The notes beneath the pieces were generated by a model. The model saw nothing but the letters and a program-made list of their open reading frames with translations. It did no database searches and had not been told where the DNA came from. Position numbers and translations under genes: made by a program. Shown in pieces: positions 29,553 to 39,364 of a stretch of DNA of 64,000 bases; positions within the stretch are counted from its first letter, which is position 1, and each line of letters opens with the position of its first letter. This DNA is from Cellulosimicrobium arenosum. GTDB taxonomy: Bacteria > Actinomycetota > Actinomycetes > Actinomycetales > Cellulomonadaceae. The stretch is from positions 124,001 to 188,000 of the forward strand of contig NZ_JACYHB010000002.1 in assembly GCF_014837295.1 (NCBI RefSeq). The letters run 5' to 3'.

Positions 29553-30541
29553 CACTTCTCCCCTCTCGCGCCGGCCAGATCGACCTTGAAGAGCTTGATC
29601 GCGACGAAGCAGATCACCACGACGCACAGGAACAGCAGCACGGAGATCGCGGAGCCCATGCCGATCTGCAGCTGGCCGATCGACGTGCGATACGCGAGCA
29701 GGGACAGGACCTCGGTGTTGTTCGCGCCGTTGGTCATGATGAACACGTTGTCGAAGATGCGGAACGCGTCGAGCGCCCGGAACAGGACGGCGACCATGAT
29801 CGCGGCCTTCATGTTCGGGACGATGACCCGCGTGAACCGCTGCCACGCGGTCGCGCCGTCGACCTTCGCGGCCTCCTCGAGCTCACCGGGGACCTGGGCG
29901 AGCCCGGCCAGGAGGAGGAGCGAGATGAACGGCGTCGTCTTCCAGACCTCGGACGCGATGATGACGAACAGGCTCGTGCCCTGCTGGGCGAACCAGTTGA
30001 GGTCCGGACCGATGCCGGGCACCCAGTCGAACCAGTTGTTGACATAGCCCGAGGTGATGTCGAACGCGTAGAACCACGCGAACGCCGAGACCACCGTGAT
30101 GATGCCGTACGGGACGAGGATCGCGGTGCGCAGCAGGCCGCGCAGCCGCTTGATGGCGCGGTGCATGACGAGCGCGAGCGCGAAGCCCAGCACGAGCTCG
30201 ACGGCGACCGTCACGACCGTGATGAAGACCGTCACGCCCAGGTCCCGCCACCACACCGAGTCGGTCAGGATGACGAGGTAGTTGTTCAGCCCGACGAAGG
30301 TGCGGTCGTCGGGGGCCGTGAGCTTGTAGTTGAACAGCGAGTCGTAGGTCGCCTGCAGGATCGGGTACAGCGTGACGGCGAGCATGACGACGAACGCCGG
30401 ACCGGCGAGGAGCCAGCCGAGGCGCGCCTCCGACCGTGCCCGGTCGCTGCGCGCGGCCTTCGCCGCTGCGTCGGGTGCGCCGTGGTCGGTTCCGGAGGAC
30501 CGGCCCGACGACCGGCCCGACCGTTCGGTGGAGGTGCTCAC
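29552..30541 (-). CDS. sugA: Sugar ABC transporter permease (SugA/MalF type)
   Basis: First permease, 329 residues. A polar N-terminus of about 40 residues rich in Ser/Gly/Arg precedes the first helix (LGWLLAGPAFVVMLAVTLYP). The EAA coupling loop is ELEEAAKVDGATAWQRFTRVIVPNM. GTG 30541 overlaps the receptor stop by GTGA, which fixes the start. It works with the second permease and the ATPase. Confidence 0.9.
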   Translation of the reverse strand: MSTSTERSGRSSGRSSGTDHGAPDAAAKAARSDRARSEARLGWLLAGPAFVVMLAVTLYPILQATYDSLFNYKLTAPDDRTFVGLNNYLVILTDSVWWRDLGVTVFITVVTVAVELVLGFALALVMHRAIKRLRGLLRTAILVPYGIITVVSAFAWFYAFDITSGYVNNWFDWVPGIGPDLNWFAQQGTSLFVIIASEVWKTTPFISLLLLAGLAQVPGELEEAAKVDGATAWQRFTRVIVPNMKAAIMVAVLFRALDAFRIFDNVFIMTNGANNTEVLSLLAYRTSIGQLQIGMGSAISVLLFLCVVVICFVAIKLFKVDLAGARGEK

Positions 30542-31830
30542 AGGAGTCGCTCCCCTCGCAGGACGGCGGTGATGAACTCGGTGGACTGCTGGGGCGTCGT
30601 GTCGGGGTCGACGTCGGCCGGCGGGTACCAGGTCTGCTGCAGACCGGTCGAGATCTCGTTGTAGAACGGCGTCTGCGGCCGGGGTGCGGCCTGGTCGAGG
30701 GAGTCCCGGATGACGTCGTACATGGGGAAGGCGTCCTGGACGTCCGGGTCGTCGTACGCCGCGATGCTGGCCGCCGGGTTCCCGTTGGTGACGAAGTACT
30801 CGGCCTGGTTCTCCGGGCTCACGATGCACTCCGACGCCTCGTACGCGAGATCGGTGTGCGCGCCGTACGCCCCGATGCCGAGGCTGATGCCGCCGTACGG
30901 CGGCCGCGCGTCCTCGCCCTCGACCGTCTGCGGGTACATGGCCCAGCCGATGTCGTCGAGCAGGTCCTGGTCCTGCGAGCCGTCGTCGACCGCCGTCACG
31001 GTCGACGACCACACGAACGGCCAGTTGACCATGAACGACCCGCGGTCTCCCTGGAACTTCGTGAGGGACGCCGGCTCGTCCTCGCTGGGCAGCCCCGCGC
31101 CACCGACCCCGGACGTCCCGATGTCTCCCATGATCCGGGCCGCCTCCTTGCCCGCCTCGCTGTCGAGGCCGAGCTTCAGCTGGTCCGCGGGAGCCTCCGG
31201 GTTGTCCAGGACGTGACCCCCACCGCCCTCCACGAGCGCGTTGATCCAGACGGTCAGGGACTCCGCCTTGACGCCCTGCACCCCGAGCAGCTTGTCCTGG
31301 TCACCCGCGGCCTCGATCAGCTGGTCCCACGTGACGGGCTTCGACATGTCCAGCCCGGCCGCGTCGGCGACCGACTTGCGGTACCAGAGGAGCTGCGTGT
31401 TGGCCCAGAACGGGATCGCGACCAGCTCGTCCTTCCACGTCGACGCGTCGACCGCCCCCTGCACGACGTCCTTCGTCGTGGCGTCCGCGACGTCGTCGGG
31501 GACGGGCGCGAGGAAGCCCGCCTCGGCGAACTCAGCGACGAACACCGGGTCGAGGCTCATCAGGTCGATCGAGGAGTCCTTCGCCGCCATGCGCCGGGCG
31601 AGCTGTTCGCGCTGCGACGACGCGTCGCGCGGCAGGAGCTCGGTCACGATCCGGTAGGCGCCGTCGGCGTCCTCGGTGCACGACGCCGCGATGTCCGCCT
31701 GTCCGCCCGCGTCCGGGTTGATGTACCACGTGAGCGTCGGGGTGCCTCCGTCCCCCGAGGCGCACGCCGCCATCGGCGCGGCCGTGGCCAGGGCCAGGCA
31801 GGCCGCGAGCGTTCGCTGACGTCGTCGCAC
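30538..31830 (-). CDS. lpqY: Sugar-binding lipoprotein, LpqY-like, 430 aa
   Basis: Extracellular receptor of a sugar importer (SBP_bac_1 class). The signal peptide ends in lipobox MAAC with the lipidated Cys at residue 23. Several stretches recall mycobacterial LpqY, the trehalose receptor: REQLARRMAAKDSSIDLM, VAEFAEAGFLAPV, NTQLLWYRK, FMVNWPFVWSS and FPMYDVIRDSLDQAAPRPQTP. The gene order receptor-permease-permease-ATPase is also that of lpqY-sugABC, so trehalose uptake is the best guess. GTG 31830 has an AAGGAG site. The divergent carbonic anhydrase lies 115 bp away. Confidence 0.85.
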   Translation of the reverse strand: MRRRQRTLAACLALATAAPMAACASGDGGTPTLTWYINPDAGGQADIAASCTEDADGAYRIVTELLPRDASSQREQLARRMAAKDSSIDLMSLDPVFVAEFAEAGFLAPVPDDVADATTKDVVQGAVDASTWKDELVAIPFWANTQLLWYRKSVADAAGLDMSKPVTWDQLIEAAGDQDKLLGVQGVKAESLTVWINALVEGGGGHVLDNPEAPADQLKLGLDSEAGKEAARIMGDIGTSGVGGAGLPSEDEPASLTKFQGDRGSFMVNWPFVWSSTVTAVDDGSQDQDLLDDIGWAMYPQTVEGEDARPPYGGISLGIGAYGAHTDLAYEASECIVSPENQAEYFVTNGNPAASIAAYDDPDVQDAFPMYDVIRDSLDQAAPRPQTPFYNEISTGLQQTWYPPADVDPDTTPQQSTEFITAVLRGERLL

Positions 31831-31945
31831 GTGGACTCCTTCGCCGGTTGCTGCGCCGTGTTCCCCCTATGTCACACCTGCGCCTGCAGTTTCGCCATGT
31901 GAACGAGACGTGTGCACCGGATGCGACGTGCGGGAGCATGTCCCC

Positions 31946-32590
31946 ATGACGACTCCCCCGCTCACCCCGCAGGAAGCCTGGGCGACGCTGCGCGCCGGGA
32001 ACGACCGGTTCGTCGCCGACGACCTCCAGCACCCCTCCCAGGGCGCGGCCAGGCGCCAGGAGCTGTCCACGGCGCAGCACCCGCACGCCGTGATCTTCGG
32101 CTGCTCCGACTCGCGCGTCGCCGCGGAGTTCGTCTTCGACCAGGGGCTCGGCGACCTGTTCGTGGTCCGCACCGCGGGGCACGTGCTCGACACCGCGACC
32201 ATCGGGTCGATCGAGTACGGGGTCGACGTCCTGCAGGTGCCGCTCGTCGTCGTGCTCGGCCACGACTCGTGCGGCGCGGTCGGCGCCGCGGTGCACACGC
32301 TGACGACGGGCGAGCAGGCCGGCGGGTTCGTGCGGGCCGTCGTAGACCGCGTCATCCCGTCGATCGTCAACATCACGAGCACGCACGGCGGCTCGCTGGA
32401 CACGCTGGACCCCGCGGTCCTGCGGCGCGAGCACGTGCGCAACACCGTCGACATGCTGCACTCGTACTCCTCCGGGCTCGCCGAGGCGGTCGCGCAGGGC
32501 AGGTGCGCGATCATGGGCGCGGAGTACGACTTCGCGGACGGGCGTGCCCGGGTCGTCGAGGTCGTGGGGGACGTCGGCGAGCAGCCGTGA
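31946..32590 (+). CDS. Beta-class carbonic anhydrase
   Basis: Interconverts carbon dioxide and bicarbonate. Zinc ligands and the catalytic dyad are visible: Cys-Asp-Arg in FGCSDSRVA, and His and Cys in VLGHDSCGAV. It has 214 residues, the normal length. ATG 31946 is preferred because conserved sequence begins right after it (LTPQEAWATLRAGNDRFV) and a GGGAG lies upstream. An earlier in-frame ATG adds 12 unlikely residues. It has its own promoter region shared with lpqY. Confidence 0.94.
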   Translation: MTTPPLTPQEAWATLRAGNDRFVADDLQHPSQGAARRQELSTAQHPHAVIFGCSDSRVAAEFVFDQGLGDLFVVRTAGHVLDTATIGSIEYGVDVLQVPLVVVLGHDSCGAVGAAVHTLTTGEQAGGFVRAVVDRVIPSIVNITSTHGGSLDTLDPAVLRREHVRNTVDMLHSYSSGLAEAVAQGRCAIMGAEYDFADGRARVVEVVGDVGEQP

Positions 32591-32653
32591 CCTCGCTCAC
32601 GGTGCGCGCCCGGCCCTTGCCCGTCGCACGGCACCGTGCGGCAGGATGAGCCC

Positions 32654-34093
32654 ATGACTGCACACCCCGACGCGACCGGCGCGGACGCCGACGACGCGAC
32701 GAACGAGTTCCGCATCGAGCACGACACGATGGGCGAGGTGCGCGTCCCCGCGCACGCCCTCTACCGCGCGCAGACCCAGCGCGCCGTGGAGAACTTCCCC
32801 ATCTCCGGCACCCCGCTCGAGCGTGGGCACATCGAGGCCCTGGCGCGCGTCAAGAAGGCCGCCGCGCGGGCGAACGCCGAGCTCGGCGTCCTCGACGCGG
32901 ACGTCGCGGACGCCATCGTCGCCGCCGCCGACGAGGTGGCGTCCGGCCGCCACGACGAGCACTTCCCGGTGGACGTGTTCCAGACCGGCTCGGGGACGTC
33001 GTCGAACATGAACACGAACGAGGTCCTCGCGACGATCGCGACGCGTTCGCTGGGCCGCGAGGTCCACCCGAACGACCACGTCAACGCCTCGCAGTCGTCG
33101 AACGACGTCTTCCCCACCTCGGTGCACGTCGCCGCGACGTCCGGAGTGGTGCGCGACCTCGCCCCTGCGCTCGAGCACCTCGCGACCGCGCTCGACGCGA
33201 AGGCCACCGAGCTCGCGACGGTCGTGAAGTCCGGGCGCACCCACCTGATGGATGCCACCCCCGTGACTCTCGGCCAGGAGTTCGGCGGGTACGCCGCAGC
33301 GGTCCGCTACGGCGTGGAGCGGCTCCAGGCCGCGCTCCCCCGCGCGGGCGAGGTCCCCCTCGGGGGCACGGCCGTCGGCACCGGCATCAACACGCCCGCA
33401 GGGTTCCCGCAGCGCGTCATCGCGCTCCTCGTCGAGGACACCGGGCTGCCGCTCACCGAGGCGCGCGACCACTTCGAGGCGCAGTCGGCGCGCGACGGCC
33501 TCGTCGAGCTCTCCGGCGCGCTGCGCACGATCGCGGTCTCGCTCACCAAGATCTGCAACGACCTGCGCTGGATGGGCTCGGGTCCCAACACCGGGCTCGG
33601 CGAGATCTCGCTCCCCGACCTCCAGCCCGGGAGCTCGATCATGCCCGGCAAGGTCAACCCGGTCATCCCGGAGGCGGTGCTCATGGTCGCGGCGCGTGTC
33701 GTCGGCAACGACGCGACGGTCGCGTGGGCGGGTGCGTCGGGCAGCTTCGAGCTCAACGTGCAGATCCCGGTGATCGCCCAGGGCGTGCTCGAGTCGATCC
33801 GGCTCCTGGCCAACGCGTCGCGCGTGCTCGCCGACAAGACCGTCGTCGGCATCGTCGCGAACGTGGACCGTGCGCGCGCGCTCGCCGAGTCCTCGCCGTC
33901 GATCGTCACGCCGCTCAACCGCGTGATCGGCTACGAGGCGGCCGCGAAGATCGCGAAGCACTCGGTCACGGCGGGAATCACCGTCCGCGAGGCCGTCGTC
34001 GAGCTCGGCTACGTCGAGCGCGGCGAGGTCACCGAGGCGCAGCTCGACGACGCGCTCGACGTGCTCTCGATGACGAGGCCGCCGCGAGCCTGA
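32654..34093 (+). CDS. fumC: Fumarate hydratase, class II
   Basis: TCA-cycle enzyme converting fumarate to malate without an iron-sulfur cluster. It has 479 residues. The fumarase/aspartase signature [11 protein letters not shown] is present, as are [22 protein letters not shown] and the [11 protein letters not shown] region with the catalytic His. ATG 32654 follows an AGGATGAG site; the first 25 residues are an acidic, variable extension. It ends at a strong stem-loop shared with the convergent phoH gene. Confidence 0.97.
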   Translation: MTAHPDATGADADDATNEFRIEHDTMGEVRVPAHALYRAQTQRAVENFPISGTPLERGHIEALARVKKAAARANAELGVLDADVADAIVAAADEVASGRHDEHFPVDVFQTGSGTSSNMNTNEVLATIATRSLGREVHPNDHVNASQSSNDVFPTSVHVAATSGVVRDLAPALEHLATALDAKATELATVVKSGRTHLMDATPVTLGQEFGGYAAAVRYGVERLQAALPRAGEVPLGGTAVGTGINTPAGFPQRVIALLVEDTGLPLTEARDHFEAQSARDGLVELSGALRTIAVSLTKICNDLRWMGSGPNTGLGEISLPDLQPGSSIMPGKVNPVIPEAVLMVAARVVGNDATVAWAGASGSFELNVQIPVIAQGVLESIRLLANASRVLADKTVVGIVANVDRARALAESSPSIVTPLNRVIGYEAAAKIAKHSVTAGITVREAVVELGYVERGEVTEAQLDDALDVLSMTRPPRA

Positions 34094-34130
34094 CGCGATC
34101 CGTGCCCGGTCCGGGAGAACGGACCCCGCT

Positions 34131-34172
34131 TCGTGGTGGAACCCCGGTCCCACGACCAGGGTTCCACCACGA
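34131..34172. terminator. Bidirectional stem-loop terminator fumC/phoH
   Basis: TCGTGGTGGAACCC (34131-34144) pairs perfectly with GGGTTCCACCACGA (34159-34172), and the loop contains a nested GGTC/GACC pair. It lies between the converging stops of fumC and phoH and can serve both strands. Confidence 0.75.
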
Positions 34173-34181
34173 GGCTCCGGT

Positions 34182-35543
34182 TCAGACCTCGATCGACTCG
34201 AGCATCTCGGTGACGAGCGCGGCGACCGGCGAGCGTTCGGACCGCGTCAGGGTCACGTGCGCGAACAGCGGGTGGCCCTTGAGGGCCTCGATGACCGCGG
34301 CGACGCCGTCGTGCCGGCCGACCCGCAGGTTGTCACGCTGCGCGACGTCGTGCGTGAGGACGACGCGGGACGACTGCCCGATCCGCGACAGGACGGTGAG
34401 CAGCACGTTGCGCTCGAGCGACTGCGCCTCGTCGACGATCACGAACGCGTCGTGCAGCGACCGGCCCCGGATGTGCGTCAGCGGGAGCACCTCGAGCATC
34501 TCGCGGTCGATGACCTCGTCGAGCACCTGCGGCGGGACGAGGGCGCCGAGCGTGTCGTAGACCGCCTGCGCCCACGGGTTCATCTTCTCGGACTCCGAGC
34601 CGGGCAGGTACCCGAGCTCCTGCCCGCCCACCGCGTACAGGGGGCGGAACACCATGACCTTGCGGTGCTTGCGCCGCTCCATGACGGCGTCGAGCCCCGC
34701 GCACAGCGCGAGCGCCGACTTGCCCGTGCCCGCCCGGCCACCGAGCGAGACGATCCCGACCGAGTCGTCGAGCAGCAGGTCGATCGCCACCCGCTGCTCG
34801 GCCGAGCGGCCGTGCAGCCCGAACACCTCCCGGTCCCCCCGGACGAGCTGCACGTGCTTGTCGGCGGTCACGCGGCCGAGCGCCGAGCTTCCCGGCGAGT
34901 GCACCACGAGCCCCGTGTGGCACAGCAGCGGGCCGGCGGCCTCCGCCGCGGCGGGGTCGAGCTCGGCGACCTCGACCGACTCGTGCTCCCACAGGCGGCC
35001 CATCTCCTCGTCGGTGAACGAGACCTCACCCATGCCCGTCCAGCCCGAGTCGACCGCGAGCTCTGCGCGGTACTCCTCTGCGGCCAGCCCCACGGCCGAC
35101 GCCTTGACCCGCATCGGCAGGTCCTTGGACACGACCGTCACGTCGTGTCCCTCGGACGCGAGGTTCGCGGCGACCGACAGGATCCGGGTGTCGTTGTCGC
35201 CGAGGCGGAAGCCGGCCGGCAGGACGGTCGGGTCGGTGTGGTTGAGCTCCACGCGGAGCGTCCCGCCGACGTCACCGACGGGGATCGGCGCGTCGAGCCG
35301 GCCGTGCTGGATCCGCAGGTCGTCGAGCATCCGCAGCGCGCTGCGGGCGAAGTACCCGAGCTCGGCGTGGTGACGTTTCGCCTCGAGCTCGGTGATGACG
35401 ACGACCGGCAGGACGACGTCGTGCTCGGCGAAGCGGGCGAACGCGCGCGGGTCGCTCAGCAGGACCGACGTGTCGATGACGAACGTCCGCGTGCCGTCGT
35501 CCGGCACGATGGCCGGGCTGGGGGTGGATGAGGCGTGGACCAC
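34182..35543 (-). CDS. PIN-PhoH fusion protein (PhoH2-like)
   Basis: Two-domain protein of 453 residues. An N-terminal PIN ribonuclease domain has the acidic motifs [20 protein letters not shown] and [11 protein letters not shown]-terminal PhoH ATPase/helicase domain has P-loop [13 protein letters not shown] and Walker [12 protein letters not shown]. In mycobacteria and others PhoH2 unwinds and cuts RNA. The start GTG 35543 has a GGAGGGG site. A long, apparently structured leader precedes it (see 35544-35700). Confidence 0.93.
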   Translation of the reverse strand: MVHASSTPSPAIVPDDGTRTFVIDTSVLLSDPRAFARFAEHDVVLPVVVITELEAKRHHAELGYFARSALRMLDDLRIQHGRLDAPIPVGDVGGTLRVELNHTDPTVLPAGFRLGDNDTRILSVAANLASEGHDVTVVSKDLPMRVKASAVGLAAEEYRAELAVDSGWTGMGEVSFTDEEMGRLWEHESVEVAELDPAAAEAAGPLLCHTGLVVHSPGSSALGRVTADKHVQLVRGDREVFGLHGRSAEQRVAIDLLLDDSVGIVSLGGRAGTGKSALALCAGLDAVMERRKHRKVMVFRPLYAVGGQELGYLPGSESEKMNPWAQAVYDTLGALVPPQVLDEVIDREMLEVLPLTHIRGRSLHDAFVIVDEAQSLERNVLLTVLSRIGQSSRVVLTHDVAQRDNLRVGRHDGVAAVIEALKGHPLFAHVTLTRSERSPVAALVTEMLESIEV

Positions 35544-35700
35544 GGGGGCTCCCCTCCGGCGCGTGAGCGCCGTGCTCTTCCAGGGTGTGGCGGGCTACCG
35601 GCCGCTGAGCCGCACGTGCCGAGACTCAGCAGCGCCGGTGCCGGCCCTCCTGAGCGGAGCGTGAACCCCATCGGTTGGCCTCCCGGAGGACGGCGATGGT
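35544..35700 (-). promoter_or_regulatory. Structured 5' leader of the PIN-PhoH gene
   Basis: On the minus strand this gene-free stretch has several clean stems: GCTGAG with CTCAGC around a 15-base loop, GGCGC-TCAC-GCGCC just before the ribosome site, and GCCGGCACCGGC. CAGC...CCGGTAGCC and CCTGGAAGAGC segments loosely recall conserved parts of actinobacterial ydaO-type (c-di-AMP) riboswitches. That resemblance is from memory and unverified. A cis-regulatory RNA is plausible. Confidence 0.4.
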
Positions 35701-35870
35701 GCCGTCCGTCCCTGCAGAAACTACGCCGCTGTCATTCCGATCACCAGCGGTGCGGGCCCGTGTCGCGGAGGTTTAACCCGGCGTTCACGTGCGCCCCCGC
35801 AGACGGGTGCCCGACGGCCGGTGGCCCGGGCGGCGCGACGACTCCCGCCGGGCGGCGTAGGTTCGGGAGC

Positions 35871-37352
35871 ATGAGCAGTCCGGACGTCCTCGAGCTCGGC
35901 GCGACCGCTCTCGCGCACGTGCTGCGGACGGGAGCGACGTCCCCCACGGAGGTCCTCGACGCGACCCTCGACGCGGCGGCAGGCCGCGGCGCGGCTCTCG
36001 GTGCGTTCACCGTGCTCGCTCCCGAGCTCGCCCGCGCGCAGGCGCGCGCCGCGGAGTCGGCTCTCGTCGCGGCGCGACGCGACGGCACCGCCGACGATCC
36101 CGGCGCGCTGCCGCCCTTCCTCGGTGTGCCGTGCCCGGTCAAGGACCTCAACGCGGTCGCGGGCGTGCCCCTGCGCGCAGGCTCGGCGGCGATCGACCCG
36201 TTCACCCCGCCGGACGACGACGGCGTCGTGACCCTCCTGCGCGCTGCGGGGACCGTGATGGTCGGCAAGACCGCGACCCCGGAGTTCGGCCTGCCCTGCT
36301 ACACCGAGCCCGACGTCGGCCCCCCGGCCCGCACGCCCTGGGACCCGAGCCGGTCGGCGGGCGGGTCGAGCGGCGGCGCCGCCGCGGCCGTGGCCGCGCG
36401 GATCGTGCCCGTCGCGCACGGCAGCGACGGCGGCGGGTCGCTGCGCATCCCGGCGAGCGCGTGCGGGCTCGTCGGGCACAAGCCGTCGCGCGGCCTCGTC
36501 AGCCCCGGGCCCCTCGGCGTCGACGGCCCCGGGCTCGCCACCCACGGGGTGCTCACCCGTACGGTGCGGGACACGGCCGCGTTCCTGGACGTCCTCGCCC
36601 GGCCCTGGCCGGGCGACACGTTCGTGGCGGGCCGTGGGCCGACGTCGTTCACCGCGGCGTGCACGACGTCGCCGGGGCCGGTGCGCGTCGGGCTGCTCCT
36701 GGACCCGGTGATCGACCCGGCCGCACCCGTGCACCCCGCGTGCCTCGACGCGGCCCGGACCGCGGCGACGCTCCTCGCGGCGGCCGGCCACGACGTCGTC
36801 CCGGTCGCACCGCCGTTCCCCGCCGAGCGCTGGGCCGCGTTCGCCGCACTGTGGTCCGTGGGGGCGCTGCAAGCACCCGTGACCGACGGACGCGAGGACG
36901 ACCTCGTCCCGCTCACCCGGTGGCTGCGCGAGCAGGGACGCGCGGTGACCGGTCTCGAGCACGCGACGGCGCTCGCCGCGGTGCAGCAGCTGACGCGCGA
37001 GGTCGCCACCGCGTGGGCCGACGTCGACGTCGTCCTGTCCCCGACCCTCGCCCAGCCCCCGGCCCTCGTCGGCTCGCAGCGGCGCGACGACGACCCCGCT
37101 GCGGACTTCGCGGCGCAGACGGCCTTCACGCCCTGGACGAGCGTGTGGAACCTGACGGGTCGGCCGGCGATCAGCCTCCCGCTCGGTGAGACGCGCGTGG
37201 ACGGCCCCTCCGGAGCGGCTACGGTGCCCGTCGGCGTGATGCTCGGCGGCGCCCACGGTGCCGACGCGCTCCTGATCGCCCTCGCGGCACGGCTCGAGGA
37301 GTCCTGCCCTGACCAGCCCTGGTTCGACCGCCACCCACCGGAGGTGCCATGA
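35871..37352 (+). CDS. Amidase (amidase-signature family), 493 aa
   Basis: Hydrolyses an amide bond through a Ser-cisSer-Lys triad: Lys91 in PCPVKDLNAVAG, Ser166/167 in SAGGSSGGAA and the nucleophile Ser190 in GSDGGGSLRIPAS. It is the usual length for this family (GatA-like fold). The neighbour is not gatB/gatC and the sequence ends differently, so it is a free-standing amidase of unknown substrate rather than part of the tRNA amidotransferase. ATG 35871 follows GGGAG. It is coupled to the next gene by ATGA. Confidence 0.92.
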   Translation: MSSPDVLELGATALAHVLRTGATSPTEVLDATLDAAAGRGAALGAFTVLAPELARAQARAAESALVAARRDGTADDPGALPPFLGVPCPVKDLNAVAGVPLRAGSAAIDPFTPPDDDGVVTLLRAAGTVMVGKTATPEFGLPCYTEPDVGPPARTPWDPSRSAGGSSGGAAAAVAARIVPVAHGSDGGGSLRIPASACGLVGHKPSRGLVSPGPLGVDGPGLATHGVLTRTVRDTAAFLDVLARPWPGDTFVAGRGPTSFTAACTTSPGPVRVGLLLDPVIDPAAPVHPACLDAARTAATLLAAAGHDVVPVAPPFPAERWAAFAALWSVGALQAPVTDGREDDLVPLTRWLREQGRAVTGLEHATALAAVQQLTREVATAWADVDVVLSPTLAQPPALVGSQRRDDDPAADFAAQTAFTPWTSVWNLTGRPAISLPLGETRVDGPSGAATVPVGVMLGGAHGADALLIALAARLEESCPDQPWFDRHPPEVP

Positions 37353-37933
37353 CCGCCTACGTCGCCCTGCTCTTCGCCGTCAACGTGGGCGGACGGAAGG
37401 TGCCCTCGACCCGGCTCCGGGCCCTCGCGACGCGGCTCGGCCTCGCGGCGCCGCGCACCCTCGTCAACAGCGGCAACCTGGTCGTCGCTCCCGGGACGTC
37501 GGGCGCGACGTCGCGCGCGGACGTCGCGCGCCTCGTGCACGACGGCGTGGTCGACGAGTTCGACGTCGACGCGACCGTCGTCGTGCTCACGACCGCGGAC
37601 CTGGCCCGGATCGTGGCCGACGTCCCCTTCCCGACGTCGGCCCGCGAGGACCCCGCGCACCTGCTCGTGCTCGTGGGCGAACGACCCGTCGACGCCGCAG
37701 GAGTCGCCGCCCTGGACCTCTCGAACGCGGGCCGCGAGCGCCTCGCCGTGGCCCACGACGTCTTGTACGCGACCTTCCCGGACGGGATCGGCCGGTCGAG
37801 GCTCACCACGACGGCGCTCTCGCGCGCCGCGGGCACGCCCGTCACCGGCCGCAACTGGAACACGGTGACGCGCCTGCTCGAGCTGGCGCGCGAGACCGAG
37901 GAGTCCGCGGGCGCCGGGACGGCGACCCCCTAG
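37349..37933 (+). CDS. DUF1697 protein, 194 aa
   Basis: Belongs to the uncharacterised DUF1697 family, judged from YVALLFAVNVGGRKVPSTRLR at the start (family consensus NVGG), TLVNSGNLVV and the closing GRNWNTVTRLLELA. The cytosolic protein has no signal or membrane segment. ATG 37349 overlaps the amidase stop (ATGA), so the two are co-translated. No function is known for the family. Confidence 0.88.
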   Translation: MTAYVALLFAVNVGGRKVPSTRLRALATRLGLAAPRTLVNSGNLVVAPGTSGATSRADVARLVHDGVVDEFDVDATVVVLTTADLARIVADVPFPTSAREDPAHLLVLVGERPVDAAGVAALDLSNAGRERLAVAHDVLYATFPDGIGRSRLTTTALSRAAGTPVTGRNWNTVTRLLELARETEESAGAGTATP

Positions 37934-38022
37934 ACTGGACGTCTGGTGTGCCGGGAAGACTGGTCGGCGTCCGTACCCGAGCGCGCCCGGTCGCGCGCCG
38001 AACCCCGACCGACAGGAGCCCC
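37934..38022 (+). promoter_or_regulatory. Leader of nhaA with a compact stem element
   Basis: The 89-nt interval before nhaA contains a folded element at 37937-37972: outer stem GGACG/CGTCC enclosing CTGGTGTGCCGGG and a GAAGACTGGTCGG segment that can form an inner CCG/CGG stem. A second GC stem (GCGCGCCCGGTCGCGCGC) precedes the AGGAG ribosome site. An ion-responsive riboswitch is possible in front of a sodium/proton antiporter; see the finding. Confidence 0.4.
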
Positions 38023-39342
38023 GTGAGCCACGAGCCCACCCACTACCCCTACCCGCTCCCCGAGGGCGACGGCATCAAACCGACCGTGAAGCGCGCCCGC
38101 AACCGCACCCGGAGCTGGGTCACGCGAGAGACGACCGGCGGTGCGCTCCTCATCGGTGCCGCGGTGATCGCGCTGATCTGGGCGAACTCCCCCTGGCGCG
38201 AGGTGTACTTCGACCTCGCGGGGACCGAGGTCGGGCCGGAGGCCCTGCACCTGCACCTCAGCCTCGCGACCTGGGCGGCCGACGGCCTGCTGGCGATCTT
38301 CTTCTTCGTCGTCGGTCTCGAGCTCAAGCACGAGTTCGTCGCCGGGAGCCTGCGCAACCCCCGCCAGGCGGGGGTGCCCATGATCGCGGCGGTGGGTGGG
38401 ATGGCCCTGCCCGCGATCATCTTCGTCGTCGTGCTCAACGTCATGGGCGACAACGCCGCGACGGACGGCTGGGCGATCCCCACCGCGACGGACATCGCGT
38501 TCGCGCTCGCGGTCCTGGCCGTGTTCGGCAAGGGGCTCCCGACGGCGGTCCGCACGTTCCTCATGACGCTCGCGGTCGTGGACGACCTGCTCGCCATCAT
38601 CATCATCGCGATCTTCTACACGGCCGAGATCCACTGGGCGTGGCTCGGGCTGTCCCTCGTCACCGTCGCGGTGTTCACGTACATGGTGCGCCGTCGCCGC
38701 ACCCGCTGGTGGATCCTGCTGCCGCTCGCGTTCGTCGCGTGGGCCCTCATGCACGCGTCCGGCGTGCACGCCACGATCGCGGGCGTGCTGCTCGGCTTCG
38801 CCGTCCCCGCCCTGGCGATGTACGGCGAGGACCTGTCGCGCACGTCGTCGATGGAGCATCTGTGGCGGCCGGTGTCCGCCGGCATCGCGCTGCCGATCTT
38901 CGCGTTCTTCGCGGCGGGCGTGTCGATCGTCGACGAGGGCGGTTTCACCGAGCTGATCGTCCAGCCGGTCGCGATCGCGATCATCGCCGGCCTGCTGCTG
39001 GGCAAGCTCGTCGGGATCCTCAGTGTCACCTGGCTCCTGGTGCGGTTCACCGGCCTGCGGCTGGCGCAGGGCATCGGGGTCCGCGACCTGCTGCCGGTGG
39101 GCTTCCTCGCGGGGATCGGGTTCACGGTGTCGCTGCTCATCGCCGAGCTGTCCTTCCCCGACGCCGAGCACACCGGGGCGGCGAAGCTGGGCATCCTCAC
39201 GGCGTCCGTCGTCGCGGCGCTCGTCGCTGCGTTCACCCTGCGGTGGGACGCGAAGCAGCAGCGGTCGAAGGACATGAACCGCGACGGCCGGGACGACCTG
39301 GTGGACGGCTTCATCGGCGACCCGGAGGACGTCAACCGCTGA
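38023..39342 (+). CDS. nhaA: Na+/H+ antiporter NhaA
   Basis: Membrane antiporter exchanging cytosolic sodium (or lithium) for protons; important for pH and salt balance. It has 439 residues and about 12 helices. The hallmark TATDIAFALAVLAVFG unwound-helix region and the adjacent Asp pair in LAVVDDLLAIIIIAIFY, the ion-binding site in Escherichia coli NhaA, are intact. A Lys equivalent to the family's conserved lysine sits in LLLGKLVGI. GTG 38023 is chosen for its ACAGGAG site. The C-terminal 30-residue tail is polar and acidic (MNRDGRDDLVDGF). Confidence 0.95.
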   Translation: MSHEPTHYPYPLPEGDGIKPTVKRARNRTRSWVTRETTGGALLIGAAVIALIWANSPWREVYFDLAGTEVGPEALHLHLSLATWAADGLLAIFFFVVGLELKHEFVAGSLRNPRQAGVPMIAAVGGMALPAIIFVVVLNVMGDNAATDGWAIPTATDIAFALAVLAVFGKGLPTAVRTFLMTLAVVDDLLAIIIIAIFYTAEIHWAWLGLSLVTVAVFTYMVRRRRTRWWILLPLAFVAWALMHASGVHATIAGVLLGFAVPALAMYGEDLSRTSSMEHLWRPVSAGIALPIFAFFAAGVSIVDEGGFTELIVQPVAIAIIAGLLLGKLVGILSVTWLLVRFTGLRLAQGIGVRDLLPVGFLAGIGFTVSLLIAELSFPDAEHTGAAKLGILTASVVAALVAAFTLRWDAKQQRSKDMNRDGRDDLVDGFIGDPEDVNR

Positions 39343-39364
39343 CGTCTCGCGGGCGGCGCCGAGG

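Noticed and set aside
35871-37352. GatA subunit of the Glu-tRNA amidotransferase
   Set aside because: The Ser-cisSer-Lys triad is shared, but gatB/gatC are absent nearby and the flanking sequence differs; a general amidase is safer.
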